DNA of 64,000 nucleotides from Calliopum simillimum (lineage: Eukaryota > Arthropoda > Insecta > Diptera > Lauxaniidae): positions 69,333,407 to 69,397,406 of the forward strand of contig OX638372.1 in assembly GCA_951812925.1 (NCBI GenBank). Reading direction: 5' to 3'. Below, piece after piece: positions 32,949 to 45,284 of the stretch. The position numbers and the translations under genes are program-made. The notes below the pieces were generated by a model. That model did no database searches, was not told where the DNA came from, and worked only from the letters and a program-made list of their open reading frames with translations. Within the stretch, counting starts at the first letter, position 1; each line of letters opens with the position of its first letter.

Positions 32949-35900
32949 ATGACCGCAGTGGTCATAGATTGAGAGACACTGATTTACATGCTGCACTTGT
33001 ACGATATAATTTTGGTTCTGCGTTGATCACGTTTGTTAAGCAGACAGAGAACATTTATGGTCCAAACAGTCGAATCTACCAAAAGATTCTTTAAACTGAC
33101 ATTCGGACAATGTGTACTTACGCTTGTTTGTTTTACATACATACGCTAGAATGACTATAATTTTATTGGAGAAACTAAACTAAACTAGTATTTCTGAAAA
33201 CAAGCCGCTAGCCGGAATTAGAAAAATTGCAAATCCAAAGTTTAACAGCTTCAGCCGCGACCTTAACATTCTGGGGTTAAATATTGGAGTATCATCGAAA
33301 GAACTTTTGTAATATTTTTATATAACGGTGATTTCTTTAATCTCGTAAACTCGTATGTTCCCAAAAATCGGATGAGGATTACATTTCAAAAAACGGACTA
33401 GATAGGGACGTAGAACAAAAAATACAAACAAAAATTGTAGAGTTAAGGTTTACCAAGTTCGTTATTCTTCCGTATTTCTCAAATAGCTTTAGTGATAAAC
33501 GCTTGCTATCTGAACTTGATATTTGACCTGACTGTCTGCAATCACTGAAGACCTTCGCTCAACTCAACTGTGAAACCATGGTATTAGCTCAAAATTCTTT
33601 TATCTCGCTGAAAATGTTTACCAAAATAACAAACATATATGAAACATTTTTTATTGAACTTCAAAGACTTATTTTCAAAACCTGAAATATTCCAAATATA
33701 GGTAATCAATATTGTTGTCGTGAAATTTTCATTTCAAAGATTATTTTCTATATCATATAATATATTATTTATTTTAAAGTATGCAATCGATTATTCTTGC
33801 ATTGTACTGCTCAAGAAATATACAAGAACTCAATTGTTTTTGTTCAGAAATATATAGTCCAATGCAGCTATGTATACTATATACCTTCTTAGGCCCAATT
33901 TAACTGAAAAATCTGTAATTATGCAAGTGGGTATTTGTACCTACAATTGGTGTCTACTTAAAATGCAATTTTCTGCTTTCTCCTCCTCATGCAATTGCGT
34001 CAAATTGCAAATAATTTGTCATGCGCCGTTGATATCATTTGGAATTGGTGCGGCTGACACAATCGGTTGGAGCAGCGTACGTTGTGTGCTATGGCTATGG
34101 ATCATCGTCATTTGCCAAAGTATTAAACTTCATTTCCATATCTGGTCCAAATCAACAATTGTTTTCTAAAGTATTCCATAATAATAGCCCACTGTCAAGT
34201 TTCAAGATAGTTGACAAACCTTTTTTTTGTCTTTTAAAAAAAATGACTCCGATTTGTCTTTTCCTCAAATGTTCGCAATTCATAATTCAATAATATGTTG
34301 TTGTTGTTGTTAGTCTTAAAACTCACCTTAATGTTGACTGACTGACTGACTACACAACAATACAACAATGATGGTGATGACGCATCAAGGCGGGCGCGCG
34401 CGCGTACACTATGCGATTAAACGCGGTGGCGTTTTCGTTTTTCGCTTACATCGAATATGCGAGATACACGACGACCACGATATAAAAATAGCGCATGTGC
34501 GAGTAATATTTTTGTTAGTTTTGGTCATGGGCGGTAAACTTTGCCCAACTCAAGATGCCGTTGCCGTTGTCACCGCTCCCGCAGTTGTGCTTTACACGCG
34601 TGAAATGGGTTTAACCTGAAGTCAATTGTGAGCATTCAGACCGCATCGAAGAAAACATTTAAGATTTAACGACGAGCAAATAGAAATCATTAGAGCAATC
34701 ATAGCTTTGCGCGCGCGGCGCTCGATGACATGTGGCTCTCCATACGGTCGCATACTCTGCTGCCCAAACACCGACCCCAGCCTTGGTTGTGCACAGAACT
34801 TTCATATGTTCTACTCATAAGATCCAACATTCGTTTAGCTCAGATCTTGAAGTCTGATTGTCAACACACAAAGTATCGTTTCGGACAATGATTTTGTTAA
34901 ATGACATTTTGCAGATACAAAATAATGAGAAATATAAAAATATTGTCAGTGCTTTACTGCTCGTTCAAATTGGACAATGACATGAGTACCCATAACAATT
35001 GAGGTTGTGAGGTGTGAGCTGTGTTTCGTCAAGAGGCAATGGTCTCTAATATGTTTCATTATTCGCGCTATTCGAAGGGCATGTCACATATACTTATTTA
35101 TTTTGCTTGGCATTAAAGTTCTGGCCAGAGTTTGTTTGGATTGTCAAAATATAGTAAACACTTTGCTTCGAAGTTTTCAAAATCTAATTGCAACAAAGCA
35201 ATTCACTTTAAATAAAAAGAAATAATTTATAACTCACTAGTCATTTATGGAGAGTTGAACTAAACATAAAGATAAAATAAAACCAAAACACAACCAGAAA
35301 TAATTCACCAAAATTAAAAAATTACCGGATTTTATGCGTAAAAAAAAAACGTAAGCAGCTATTAATATAATAACAAAAACTAGCAATATTTTAAAGTTTT
35401 ATATTTGATTCGTTTCCTTTAGCCTTAAGCAACACATTCAGTTTTCAAGGAACAGAATCGTAGTTAGAAGAATATCATCTGATACAATTTTTTTAAATAA
35501 ATATTTTTACACTTATAGAAAATTCAGACTTTTTCAATTAAAATTGTAATTAAAACCATATACTTAGATATAATGGTTGTGAGTTGACGCGATTTGACCA
35601 TAAATTTATACTGCGAAACCACCCTTACGGTATTGACTTTCAGAAACATAAAAAAATATTTTGCCCGCTTTTGCCCCTCATATAAATATTGCTACATTTT
35701 AAAACGACTCCTGCTTGAATATTCACTGTATAAAGTTTTCAAGTATACGTTACAAGTTTTTTATACAGTTCCAGAATCTATATTCGATAATAAGCCCATG
35801 CACCAACAAAGTATTTTATGGTCCGCCCAGGGTTATTTTCGACAAAAATTGGGGGGATAGAATATAGGGTATGGCACGCACATGTACAAAAACATACTTT

Positions 35901-36014
35901 AAGCACTGTATGCGTTTATTCCAATATAGTTTTAAACATTGTTGAATGTTTACGAAAAATTAGGAAGAGTCGTGAAAGGAGGGGTTGAAAAAGTTGGACT
36001 GGATCCTAATACCA
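32949..36014. other. No gene recognised; possible regulatory DNA at 34350-34800
   Basis: Contains a GACTGACTGACTGAC run near 34336, a GCGCGCGCGCG run near 34397, and a repeat-free GC-richer stretch to about 34800 resembling fly regulatory DNA. Frames of 60-99 residues (33870-34619, 35007-35225, 35594-35860) show no domain. Confidence 0.4.
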
Positions 36015-36775
36015 AATTTTTGGCCAGGCCAAAAATTAAATACCCTACACTGCAATGATTTGAAACTTTTGCTTATGTACACCCTCTTTTCCGAGTTCAC
36101 CCAGCTTTTACTAAGAGCTTGAATTTATAGTTTTTAGTGTCTGAGTGCAATTTAGTTGGATTATCTCAGAAAACATTTTCAGTATAGCGTTTTGAAGCTT
36201 CTGTTTGTATGGGGGGTGCCTTGCCCGAACTCACCTTGTTTTTTGTCAGAGCTAGCATTTACTTTTTTTAGTATTTTAGTGAAATTTGGTTGGATTATCT
36301 CAAATAACGCTTTCAGTATAGCATTTTGAACCATTCGGTTGTATCGGAGGTGCCACGCCCTCTAGTCCGAGTTCGCCCTGGTGTTGCTCAGAGCTTGTGT
36401 TTACTTTCCCTAGTAACCATGTGTATTTTGCTTGCGTTATTACAAATATTGCTCTTAATATTGCGTTTTGAACATCTTTGTATGGGCGGTAGGCGTGTCC
36501 GTTTGCCGATTTCGTTTATTTTCAATCCGTCGAGCTTACTTTAAACACGAAGGCAGAGTACCAAATTTCATTCAATTATTTTGCTCAGTTTTCCCAAAAA
36601 ATGTATTTCCACGCACAGCCAGCCATGCAGCCATACGGACATGGCTATATCGACTTAGGAGGTGATGCTGATCAAGAATACGTATATACACCTTTCCATA
36701 CCTGCCACGCTTCTTTATCTGCGTTACAAACGGAAGGACAAAGTGAATATACTCTGGGTGCAGGGTATAAAAAGA
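36015..36775 (+). repeat. Family A copy, both ends present
   Basis: Cap TTGGCCAGGCCAAAA with ATTAAATACCCTACACTGCA at the left, internal units, GGGCGGTAGGCGTGTCCG near 36484, ending GGGTGCAGGGTATAAAAAG near 36775. Frames 36326-36813 on both strands belong to the repeat. Confidence 0.9.
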
Positions 36776-36929
36776 AACACCTGATTTTAAATTTTTTGTT
36801 ACGCGGATATTAATTGTGTTTACAAAACATATTGCGAAAAGTGGGCGGTCAATATGAATGATTAGTTTCAAATCAGTAAAACAAGTGTATCGAACTGTTA
36901 AAGTCGTCACTTTTGCTTATACTCTACTT

Positions 36930-37010
36930 GTTAACGAACATTATCAGATTTCGTTTGCATGGGAGGTGCCACGCCTTCTTGTTCGAGTTTCCTAGCCGGC
37001 TTATATAATT
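36930..37010 (+). repeat. Detached family A internal unit
   Basis: Carries GCATGGGAGGTGCCACGCC and TTCTTGTTCGAG from one ~150-bp unit, without the family's ends. Confidence 0.7.
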
Positions 37011-37422
37011 CGAAATATTTATGTGGTATTTGGACAAGACGGACGAAGACAACTTAGAATTAACTGGCAACATTAGCAGAAAGATAGGGAAGAACACTAA
37101 TTAACATGACAAGCAGATAACATTGACAATACAAAATTGAACGAACAAATGAAGAAGCAAAAAATTTAAAACCTAACGAACAAACAGTTGAAGTTGAGCA
37201 GTTGGCGTAGAAAGTTGTAGTGAACGGACGTGAGATAAAAGAAGAACTGTTGAACTTAAAATTAAAAGCTGAAACTGTCAAATTCATTTTATTTAATTTA
37301 AATAACTGTTCAATATTAAAATTATAAATAAAATTGTTCTTACTTTAAATTAAACGAAAGTGTCTTCATTGAAATCAGAATGAAATTTAAAAAGAGTGAA
37401 CCCACATTTATATAAAATATTG
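37011..37422. other. No gene seen
   Basis: A-rich DNA with repeated AATTAAA strings; the 75-residue minus frame 37060-37287 has no recognisable domain. Confidence 0.45.
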
Positions 37423-37800
37423 TTGGATTATTTTAAATAACGTTTTCATTATAGCATTTCAAAGATTTTTCTTATAAAAGAAGTGCCACGCCCTCTTGTC
37501 CGAATTCGCTAGTTTACCTACCAGAGCTGACCTTTACCATTCGTAGCGATTGTACGAAATGTGATTAGATTACCTCAGACAACACCATCAGCTTTCTTGG
37601 GATAGAGTTTTTAAGATTTTGCTTGTTTGAGAGGCGCCACGCCCTCTTGTCTGAATTCGCAAATTTTCTTACCAGAGCAAATTTTCTTCGTTGCAATCGC
37701 AAGAAATTTGGTTTGATTATCTCAGATAACACCCACAGTACAGAGTTTTTTAAAACTTTGCTTATAGTATATGGGATTCGGATTCACCATTTAAAATTTC
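37423..37800 (+). repeat. Family A internal units without ends
   Basis: Two or three diverged units with GTTGGATTATTTTAAATAAC, GTGCCACGCCCTCTTGTCCG and CGCCACGCCCTCTTGTC strings; cap and closing sequence absent. Confidence 0.75.
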
Positions 37801-37950
37801 ATCAAAATTGACTATTAATGTTTCTGTTTATATTCAGTTATATTTTTCCATCTAGTGTGGCTTTAAAGGGTATAAGGCTCTCAAAACTAAACTGTACTAC
37901 CATTCATTTTGTTATGGCACTTTTTGCCATTTTTCTCATTAGATGTAGTA

Positions 37951-39227
37951 CCGTAAGCAGGGGTGACTTTAACATCTGGGGGCGACTTTAACCGGCAAGA
38001 AAAAAAAGATTAAAACCGTAATATTTTCATCACGAGGACTAGTTATCGATTTGTATTTGGTCAATGTGTAACCTTGAAGTATTGGCTTTTAGCGTCTGTT
38101 TTCAATATTTGATTTGAGCGCGAAATTTCAGATATATTGATGCATTTTCGAAAAGTTGTCTTATGTCGTATTTTTTAATGCTCAGAAAATTACTACTTAT
38201 CGACTAGAAGGAAAATTGCTGGCGGTAAGTGAATGATATCACTAAAATTATTGTTTATTTTCTTTCCTAATCAATCGACTTTGATGGATATATTTGCCTC
38301 CAAGTATTTTTAATGCATTTTTTATAGGAGTATGTTAGAAAACAACGTTTTTGGGGTGACTTTGGACCCGTCCAAAGTCATCCCCAAAAAACTTTGTATT
38401 GCTAGGCTGGCTCAAAAGAAACCCGAATTCGGGCCAAATTAACGCTCAAAACACTGCGTATGGTGAACTGTGTGATTGCCAACATCGACAATGAAGGAGC
38501 TATTGTAGACTGTATGACCAGCTCAGGTCATTACTGAAAATGGCCACCCAGAAAGGATCTTGTTATTATCTATTTAGCGAAATTGTGCAAAAAATTAAAC
38601 CACCGAAGCCCTTTAACAAAAGAGGCATTTTAAAGTTACCAACTGAGAATTTCTTTTGTTTTTTAAATTTTTTGAATCAAGTTTTTTTTTATTTTCTAAT
38701 TTTCAATGGATTTTTAACTTGTTTTTGTGGATTTTTTATGTTTTGCTAAGCCATAAATATTCGTATTATTATTTGATGTAACATTTGTACAAATAATTAA
38801 AACATACCAAAGGCTGAAACCGAATTTATCAAAAATTTTAGTTTTTTTTTTCAATCGCGACCTTGAAAACATCCCATAACCTTTACCGATTGTCTACACA
38901 AATATACCAAAATATTGAGAGAACTCAAGTTAACAAAACCTGATACTCTTATTTTGCATCTTTAAAGGTATAGCATGTAAAATCAATGAATGAAATTTTT
39001 TGGTTAAAGTCACCCCACCCTTGAGGTGACTTTAACCCACTTACAATAACATTATTTAAAAATAACTGTAATTACTTCGTAAAAATTTTATAACATGAGA
39101 TCGAAGCTGAAGCCCCCACGAAAAATTTAGAGCCATTAAACCATTAACTTAATTAAAATTGTTGAAATTATAAGCTCCTAAACTTGAAAAACCTGTTTTT
39201 TTGTATCAAAGTCACCCCTGCTTACGG
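37951..39227. mobile_element. TA-flanked TIR element 3 (1277 bp)
   Basis: Ends CCGTAAGCAGGGGTGACTTT (37951) and its inverse (to 39227) match at 21 of 22 positions when extended; TA lies outside both (37949-37950, 39228-39229). GGGGYGACTTTAAC-type words recur near 37979, 38353, 38380 (inverted), 39008 (inverted) and 39030. A GCGGTAAGTG donor-like string is at about 38223 and a 69-codon ATG frame (MATQKGSCYYLF) at 38540-38749, with no known domain. Same plan as elements 1, 2 and 4. Confidence 0.85.
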
Positions 39228-39639
39228 TACTTTTTCAAATTAATGACAAAATCAAAGATTGCAGCGGAAATTATCATAGCTAAAGGTCTTATAACAAAGA
39301 CCCCCAAATGATTTTTTTTCAAAAACAGAAAGGGATAGTGCAATAAGCTTACTGATATTCTTATGAGCTGTGTGTTAGTGCATCATGGTTGTTCGTGTGA
39401 TTAGTGGGTAATAGTACTAATCAGTCCGATGGAGCGGCGAAGTTATATACGAGTAGTAGTTAGAAAAATATCCTTCCTTAGAGTGCATTTTATCTCTTTA
39501 CCGAATTTTATAAAAATCAATACAGCGGTGATATTATCCAATTCTAGTGTAAAGCCTGCCTACATACCCCTTTTAAACATAAACTCATTTCTCAATAAAA
39601 ATTAAGTTTAGTGTTACTTTTTAGGTAAGTACGGAATTA
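39228..39639. other. No gene; faint family B similarity at 39470-39540
   Basis: CCTTCCTTAGAGTGCATTTT and AAAAATCAATACAGCGGTG recall the ~127-bp family B unit, strongly diverged. Nothing else. Confidence 0.4.
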
Positions 39640-40100
39640 GGGGTTAGGTTAGTTTAGAATAGATTAGCCCGGGAAATGGCTATTGCCATCATAACTTAGG
39701 CCGCGATTGGGCCCATTGTATAATCGATATAAAACTTCGTTGTCAACCTATATGAACCATTTAGAAATTTTTATAAACTCTAAAATGGATTTGGGACTCT
39801 TTTGAACGATATCTTCAAGAGAGTCGAAAAAGTGACTTTCGAACAACATGTAATGTCGGTTAGCCAACGCTGGGCATTTACAAAGGAAATGAAAAATGGA
39901 CTCTTCGACGTCAGGATCTTTACAGCTTCTAAAAAGATCTCTCACGTCGGTAAACCCTTACCTTGAGGCGTGCCTATCAATAAAATAGTGCCCTGTAAAA
40001 TGACACCAATTAAAGTTCTGAGGGTTTGCCTGTCTAATGAGATAATTGTTCGTGTACTATTAGCGTCATACAGCCTTATCGCACTCGATGTAGAACATGC
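39640..40100 (-). pseudogene. LINE 3' end: C-terminal zinc-knuckle region and tail
   Basis: Reading leftwards, frames give DANSTRTIISLDRQTLRTL, IGVILQGHYF, then RDLFRSCKDPDVEES and IFHFLCKCPALANRHYMLF. The C-x2-C...H-x-L-C-x-C pattern is the zinc-knuckle region at the C-terminus of several arthropod non-LTR retrotransposons. A frame change near 39960 and loss of all reverse transcriptase show a dead 5'-truncated copy. The 3' tail (39640-39745) is non-coding. It resembles the fragment at 42915-43650 in order, but the two are not near-identical. Confidence 0.7.
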
Positions 40101-40170
40101 TGTTAAGTTAGATCATCTAAAATAAGCCCACAAAGTACATTTTGAGCCAATGTTGGCACTAATTAATTTA

Positions 40171-40592
40171 TTTTTATACCCTACACACAGGGTATATTCA
40201 CTTTGTCTTTCCGTTTGTAGCGCAGAGAAGGAGGCGCGCCTAGGCGTGGCAAATATAGAAAAGTATATATATTCCAGATCAGCGTCTTCTCCTGAGTCGA
40301 TATGTCCGTCTGTCTGGCTCTCTGACTGGCTAGGTGGCTGGCTGGGTGACTGCCTCCGTCATCAAAGTTACCTCGTGAGATTGAAAATGAACGAAATCGA
40401 TCAACGGACACGCCTACCGCCCATACAAAAAATATATTCAAAATGGAACTTTAGGAGTATTTTTCGCGACAATGTAACCAAAATACACATAAGTACTACG
40501 AATTGTAAGGGCAAGCTCTGAGCAAAAGCTAGATGGAATCGGAGAAGAAGGCGTGGCACCTCCCATATAAGCAAAAGCTTCAAAATTACCTT
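40171..40592 (-). repeat. Family A copy, 3' part
   Basis: Begins at the family's closing end (ATACCCTACACACAGGGTA near 40177) and runs through the GCCACGCC and GGGCGGTAGG-type boxes in inverse orientation. It is truncated in the first internal unit near 40590. Frames 40150-40583 are by-products. Confidence 0.85.
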
Positions 40593-42199
40593 GTTTTCAA
40601 ATAAGGAGCTTGTGTGGAAGTTGTCATCTTTCCGAAGTTTTTTAAGTATATTTGATCTGAAGTAAAATTACATCGATTATTTGTTGTATGAATGAATACA
40701 TCAAGACATGGGAATCATTGGAAAGGAAGCCTAATAAATAAGTAAGGTGTAATATTGGGATTGGTATGAACTGCTTCCAAGCTTGCCACTCATTTTGTAA
40801 AGTAATTTCCTTATTGCGACTATGTACCATTATTTTATAGTTTATGGTAAGCAATATCAATTCAAAATCAGGAAAGTCTTTTTGGTTAAGCCAACATCTC
40901 ATTAACGTTTGTTCTACTTATATATTCAGATGAAATTTGATTTAAAAATTATTCGTTCTATCATTAAAACAATTTATCAAAGAACCTAAATATTTTGATT
41001 TAAATTATAAAAGTCCTCCGTTCAATTGGCTAGCACAATAACAGATGAGACCAACTATCAAAAGTCGTGATAACTTTACATTAGATTGTTTTACGAAAAA
41101 TAATTTACACGCTGCAACCTGCATTGAACATGAAAGTCATTCGAAATACTGCAAATTCCATGGACGCATGTGCGCTATGCGGTTATGAAGCTTTAGTACA
41201 TACCCCCGAGCCAAAACACGGCACTTCGACAATTCATGGAGTCGCTACAACAACAACAGCAACAACAATCTTACCAAACCAATCGATTTAGGTGTAAAAC
41301 TATTAAAAGTCAAATTCAATTACTCAAGCTATCGGCAATGTCGAAATACCACTTCATCAATTGTAGCGAGGACGGCGAGATGACGATGAATGTAGTTGTG
41401 CGAGGTAACCGTTCATACGAAAATCGGCTTTTAGAAAAAGACCTGTTGTGATTTCAAATGTTGTGTTGCTGTGTTGTGCACATGTGTGCCAAAAGACCTT
41501 TGTCTCGATGGGTTCCCCAACATTCACATGATGATTCCTTGTCGATATGAGTAGTGGCGCTTGTAACGGCTAACAAACGTAAAAGAACGGATTACTCGTA
41601 AATATGAAGTGCGAGCTGGATTATTTTGTAAATATGTATCCGTATGTTGCAAATTATACGCGTAAGCACATATTTTTTTGTAACTTAAGTTATGTTCCAA
41701 TGTTGCTTGTTTATTTGAAGTTGCATTGATGATGGGTTTCCCAAAAAGGCAGCGGTCATTTAAATACTTGTATGCGATTCGTTTTACTTTTTTTTTTTGT
41801 TCTCTTTTGTCTTGTGGGGGGAGGGATAAAGCACAAAAATATATGTAATATTGGTGAAACTGTCAGAAAACCGTAGATTTTTCATAACCAGAAATATATT
41901 TTTGATTTTTTTCTCTTTTTGCTTTGATCAAAACTGCACAATAAACCCTTTAACAGAAAAAACATTTTGTTTTGATCAATTTGGTTTCGATATAACTTAT
42001 CTGCTCTTGGATCACAATAATTAAGACTAAACATCAAAAACTACTACTGATTCCTTTTTTTTTGATTATTTGTATTAAATGGTTTCGCCGAACAGGGAAA
42101 TCAAAAAACTTGTCCCATCGTGTTTTAAATAAAAAGTGCTTGCAACCAAAATGTTTACCCGGGAAAGTGTTTAGAATGACTCTTGGAAGAAACGAATAC
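40593..42199. other. No gene seen
   Basis: 41236-41280 has a CAACAACAACAGCAACAACA tract that produces a Q-rich frame. The 86-residue minus frame 40642-40902 has no domain. No terminal repeats. Confidence 0.45.
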
Positions 42200-43822
42200 A
42201 TATAGCATTTTTCAAAAGTGAACGGCACTTTTTCAATCCAGAGCCAAAAAACCCAATTTTTGCCATGGGCTCTGTACCAAAACCAAAAAAAAAGTTTGAC
42301 TTAAACGGATACGAAAATTTTGTATGCAGAAAGTTTTCTGCCTGTCAGTAGAATAAAAATCTACAAACTGGAAAATCCTGTTTTGCATCGTTTATGAGAT
42401 ATTGCATTTTTACTTATTTTTTGAAAAAAAAAAAAAAAAATGATCAATATATAGAAATTTTTGATTTCAATTCCGAATCCGGTCTCGATCATTTTTAACA
42501 ACTTTTTATATAAATCAAGCAATGTTGGCAATGCGTATTTTGTGCATTTTTTTAACTTTCTTTAGGTTAGGATATTTCAGAGGAAAATAAAGATATCAAT
42601 ATAAATCAAAATGAGTTTTGAAGGAAAAGAATAATATTTTTAAAATCTTTATCGAATTTTATGACGAACAATAATAACCTGGTCTTGTTAAATTACCTCA
42701 AAAGTGGTGGAAAAACCGTACATGTCAAATTTTAGGTTAGAATATCTAAAAATCCAGTAGTGATAAAACAATTTTAAGACCGGACTCGGACTTAACATCA
42801 AAAAATACATAGGAACATTTTGTTTCAGTTTATTGATTATATTTTTTTTTTTTTTTTTTTAATACGCAAAAAATAAATTTTTAAGTAGAGAGTCAAAAAA
42901 TAAGTATTTTTTTATTATTTAAAAAGCTTTGGATTGTACTGCGACCTGAAAGATCTTTTGTACAGCCTCTTTCCCTATCAGAACAGTTCCAGACTATCTA
43001 TAAATCTTGCCACTGCCATGGGATTAATTTTACCTTTTTATTTGGATCTAAAATCTCGGCACCTAGGGACTTAATTCTGCGTCCAAGCGCGGCAAGGCAT
43101 GCTGTGCTGTTTCCAAGTCCTCTAAGCAGAGTCTGCAGGAATCATCGTCTATTAAACCCATCTTTTTTGGTGACAATTGAGTTTACAGTGACCTGTCATT
43201 ATTTCACTGTAAGTTTTTATATCTTTTCTACTAAGATTTAAAACCGCTTCTACCTTAACACATTTTGCATTGACTAACCTTTTCGCTTGTCGTCCTGGGC
43301 TCTCCAGTGGACAATCAGGTTGTTCTCTTCCCATTCCAGAATTAAGTTATTTTTAAAGCTGTTGTTCACTCTGCAGAAGGGTTTTGGGCCTATGAAAAAA
43401 TTAAGTGCCCCTCTCTTAGCGAAGCAATTGGCCCTTTCGTTCTTTCTGGATAGGACTTAAAGAAGTTCAAAACGCTCCCAGACAAGCTTTGAGTGTATTG
43501 AAAAAGCCATTATTGATTTTAGAGTCGCTTGGCTGTCCGAACAAATGTAAATGTCGGTGCCAGAAGTGCCCCTTCTTAAACATTCTCTGGCACACAACTC
43601 TAAAGAGTGGACCTCCGCCTGAAAAATGGAAGCTGTAAGTAAAAATGCAATATTTCGCAAACGATAATAAATAGGACTTTCCGGTTTTTAATCTAAGAAA
43701 AATTTCTGCATACTAATTTGTTGTACCCATTTTTGTCAAACTTTCTTTTTGGTTTTGGTACAGAGCCTGGGAATAAAATTGGTTTTTTGGCCCTAGATTG
43801 AAAAAGTGCCGTGCTATATATG
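42200..43822. mobile_element. TIR element with ~230-bp arms, LINE nested inside
   Basis: Left arm near 42223 (CGGCACTTTTTCAATC) and right arm near 43812 are inverse copies. They share CTCTGTACCAAAACCAAAAA and GATATTGCATTTTTACTTA-like strings for about 230 bp. The interior (42400-42880) resembles the middle of the hAT-like element at 12956-14785 (GACCGGAYTYRGA, TTAGGTTAGGATAT), so the two are related. The exact outer ends are blurred by a small insertion at 42208-42222. Confidence 0.7.
42915..43650 (-). pseudogene. LINE fragment: RNase H domain and C-terminal region
   Basis: The frame from 43660 leftwards reads ASIFQAEVHSLELCARECL and IYICSDSQATLKSI. This is an RNase H fold with the conserved Glu (QAEV) and Asp (CSDS), as found after the reverse transcriptase in several insect LINE clades. 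After a frame change come RQAKRLVNAKCVKVEAVL and LSRKDIKTYSEIMTGHCKLN, then a zinc-knuckle block DDSCRLCLEDLETAQH near 43100. Stops and frameshifts disable it. It lies inside the TIR element at 42200-43822, close to its right arm. Confidence 0.75.
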
Positions 43823-44170
43823 ATTCACGCTAGAGCCATTTTCAACATTTTGCTGAAAAAATAATAAGGAGTTTTCGATCAAGCTAATTATGAATCTGAA
43901 ATCCACAATAACTAAGAGCTCAGTGCAAAACTTCATTAATCAACAATAACTCAGTATATTGGAGTTTTCGAGTCCACTGATTAAGAATGTGAAATTAATT
44001 TTTGTAACAAAAAATGTCGAATACAAAATATGCCAATAGCATCTTTTTCTACAAAACTTTGTCTTCTGGCGTCATTTATTACGTATATGGCATACTTTAC
44101 AAAAGTCGTAATAGCTTTCTTCGGGATACTTCGGGGCAGATAATCTTTTTACACATTTGTAGAAAAATGT
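43823..44170. other. No gene seen
   Basis: AT-rich spacer between two TIR elements. Confidence 0.5.
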
Positions 44171-44171
44171 A

Positions 44172-45106
44172 GGGGAGAGGGCTCAATTGTCAACCGGGCT
44201 CGGTAGTGAACCATTAGTTATTTTTCTTTCCCTAAATGTCATATCGCTAACCCTTCAACAGTCAAGATCGTCTGTTGACATGACTCAATTTTTGTGGTTA
44301 CACCGAAGTGTACAGACGTATTGCATGTGCCAACCACAGACATCATGGTTGAAAATCGATTGCTAAAACTTTTTTTGATTTTTTTCAAAGTGCTATATAA
44401 ATGAGCGAATTTATTCCAAAAAAGTGAGTGAATGCATATTTTTTTAGTGTTTTGATTCTACTTATTATACGATCCAATATTTGATTATTTCGCAATGTGA
44501 TTAGAAGTGCTGTTGTTTTTGACGTTTTTGAAATAGCGTCTCGGCTGTGTTATGAACCATCCGTTTTACGTAAAAGAATTTTACAATAACTACCAGATAT
44601 CGTCAGATATATTAAAATTCCGTGTTGTTTTTATGTCATTTTACTCTGTTTGTGTTTAATTTTTTTTAATTTTGCCATTTTGTAAGCATTAAATATGTAT
44701 CTATTTTAATTATTAAGATAAAAAAAGATTGAACACTTCCATTTATTACGGTTTTTTTAGCCTAATTGGCGTCATTACAACTTGTTTGTCCTCCTGCGTC
44801 CTTCTGATTGAATAAAATTTCACTAATTATGAAATTGTGGGTGTTTTATTTAGTATTTTCCGACTTTTATTGGGATTTGCCAGATGGTTCACAGCCGAGC
44901 GAGCTTCTTTTTTGGAAGAGCCAAAAATCACGTCCTTAGAAAATTGTCAATAGAGAATTAAATTCTTTCAAAACGCTAATCTGTCTGCAAAGCAAAGTTG
45001 CGTTTTATGTTTCCTTTCCAACGGTATTTGAAATTATTCGATATCTTTATTTTGTAAAAAGTTAGAGCCCAAAACAAAACCCGGTTCACAACCGAGCCCT
45101 CTCCCC
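44172..45106. mobile_element. TIR element 4, same plan as elements 1-3 (935 bp)
   Basis: Ends GGGGAGAGGGCTC (44172) and its exact inverse (to 45106). TA precedes the left end; the right flank is TG, probably mutated. TTGTCAACCGGGCTCGG (left) and CCGGTTCACAACCGAGCCC (right) carry the subterminal word, repeated near 44550 (TTATGAACCAT) and 44886 (TGGTTCACAGCCGAGC). No transposase domain and no convincing ATG frame. Confidence 0.8.
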
Positions 45107-45284
45107 TGCTCTGTAAGCAAGGTAAAACACTCTGGATTTGAGAAACATTTTATACAAACCTTCATTGAGAGCTTCCATTTTGTTGCAACTCCATAACGAC
45201 TTCCACGACCACTATGAAACATGGCGAGGATTATCTATTCATTTTAAGATATTTTTAGAAAAAAAATTTTAAAAAATTTAAAAG

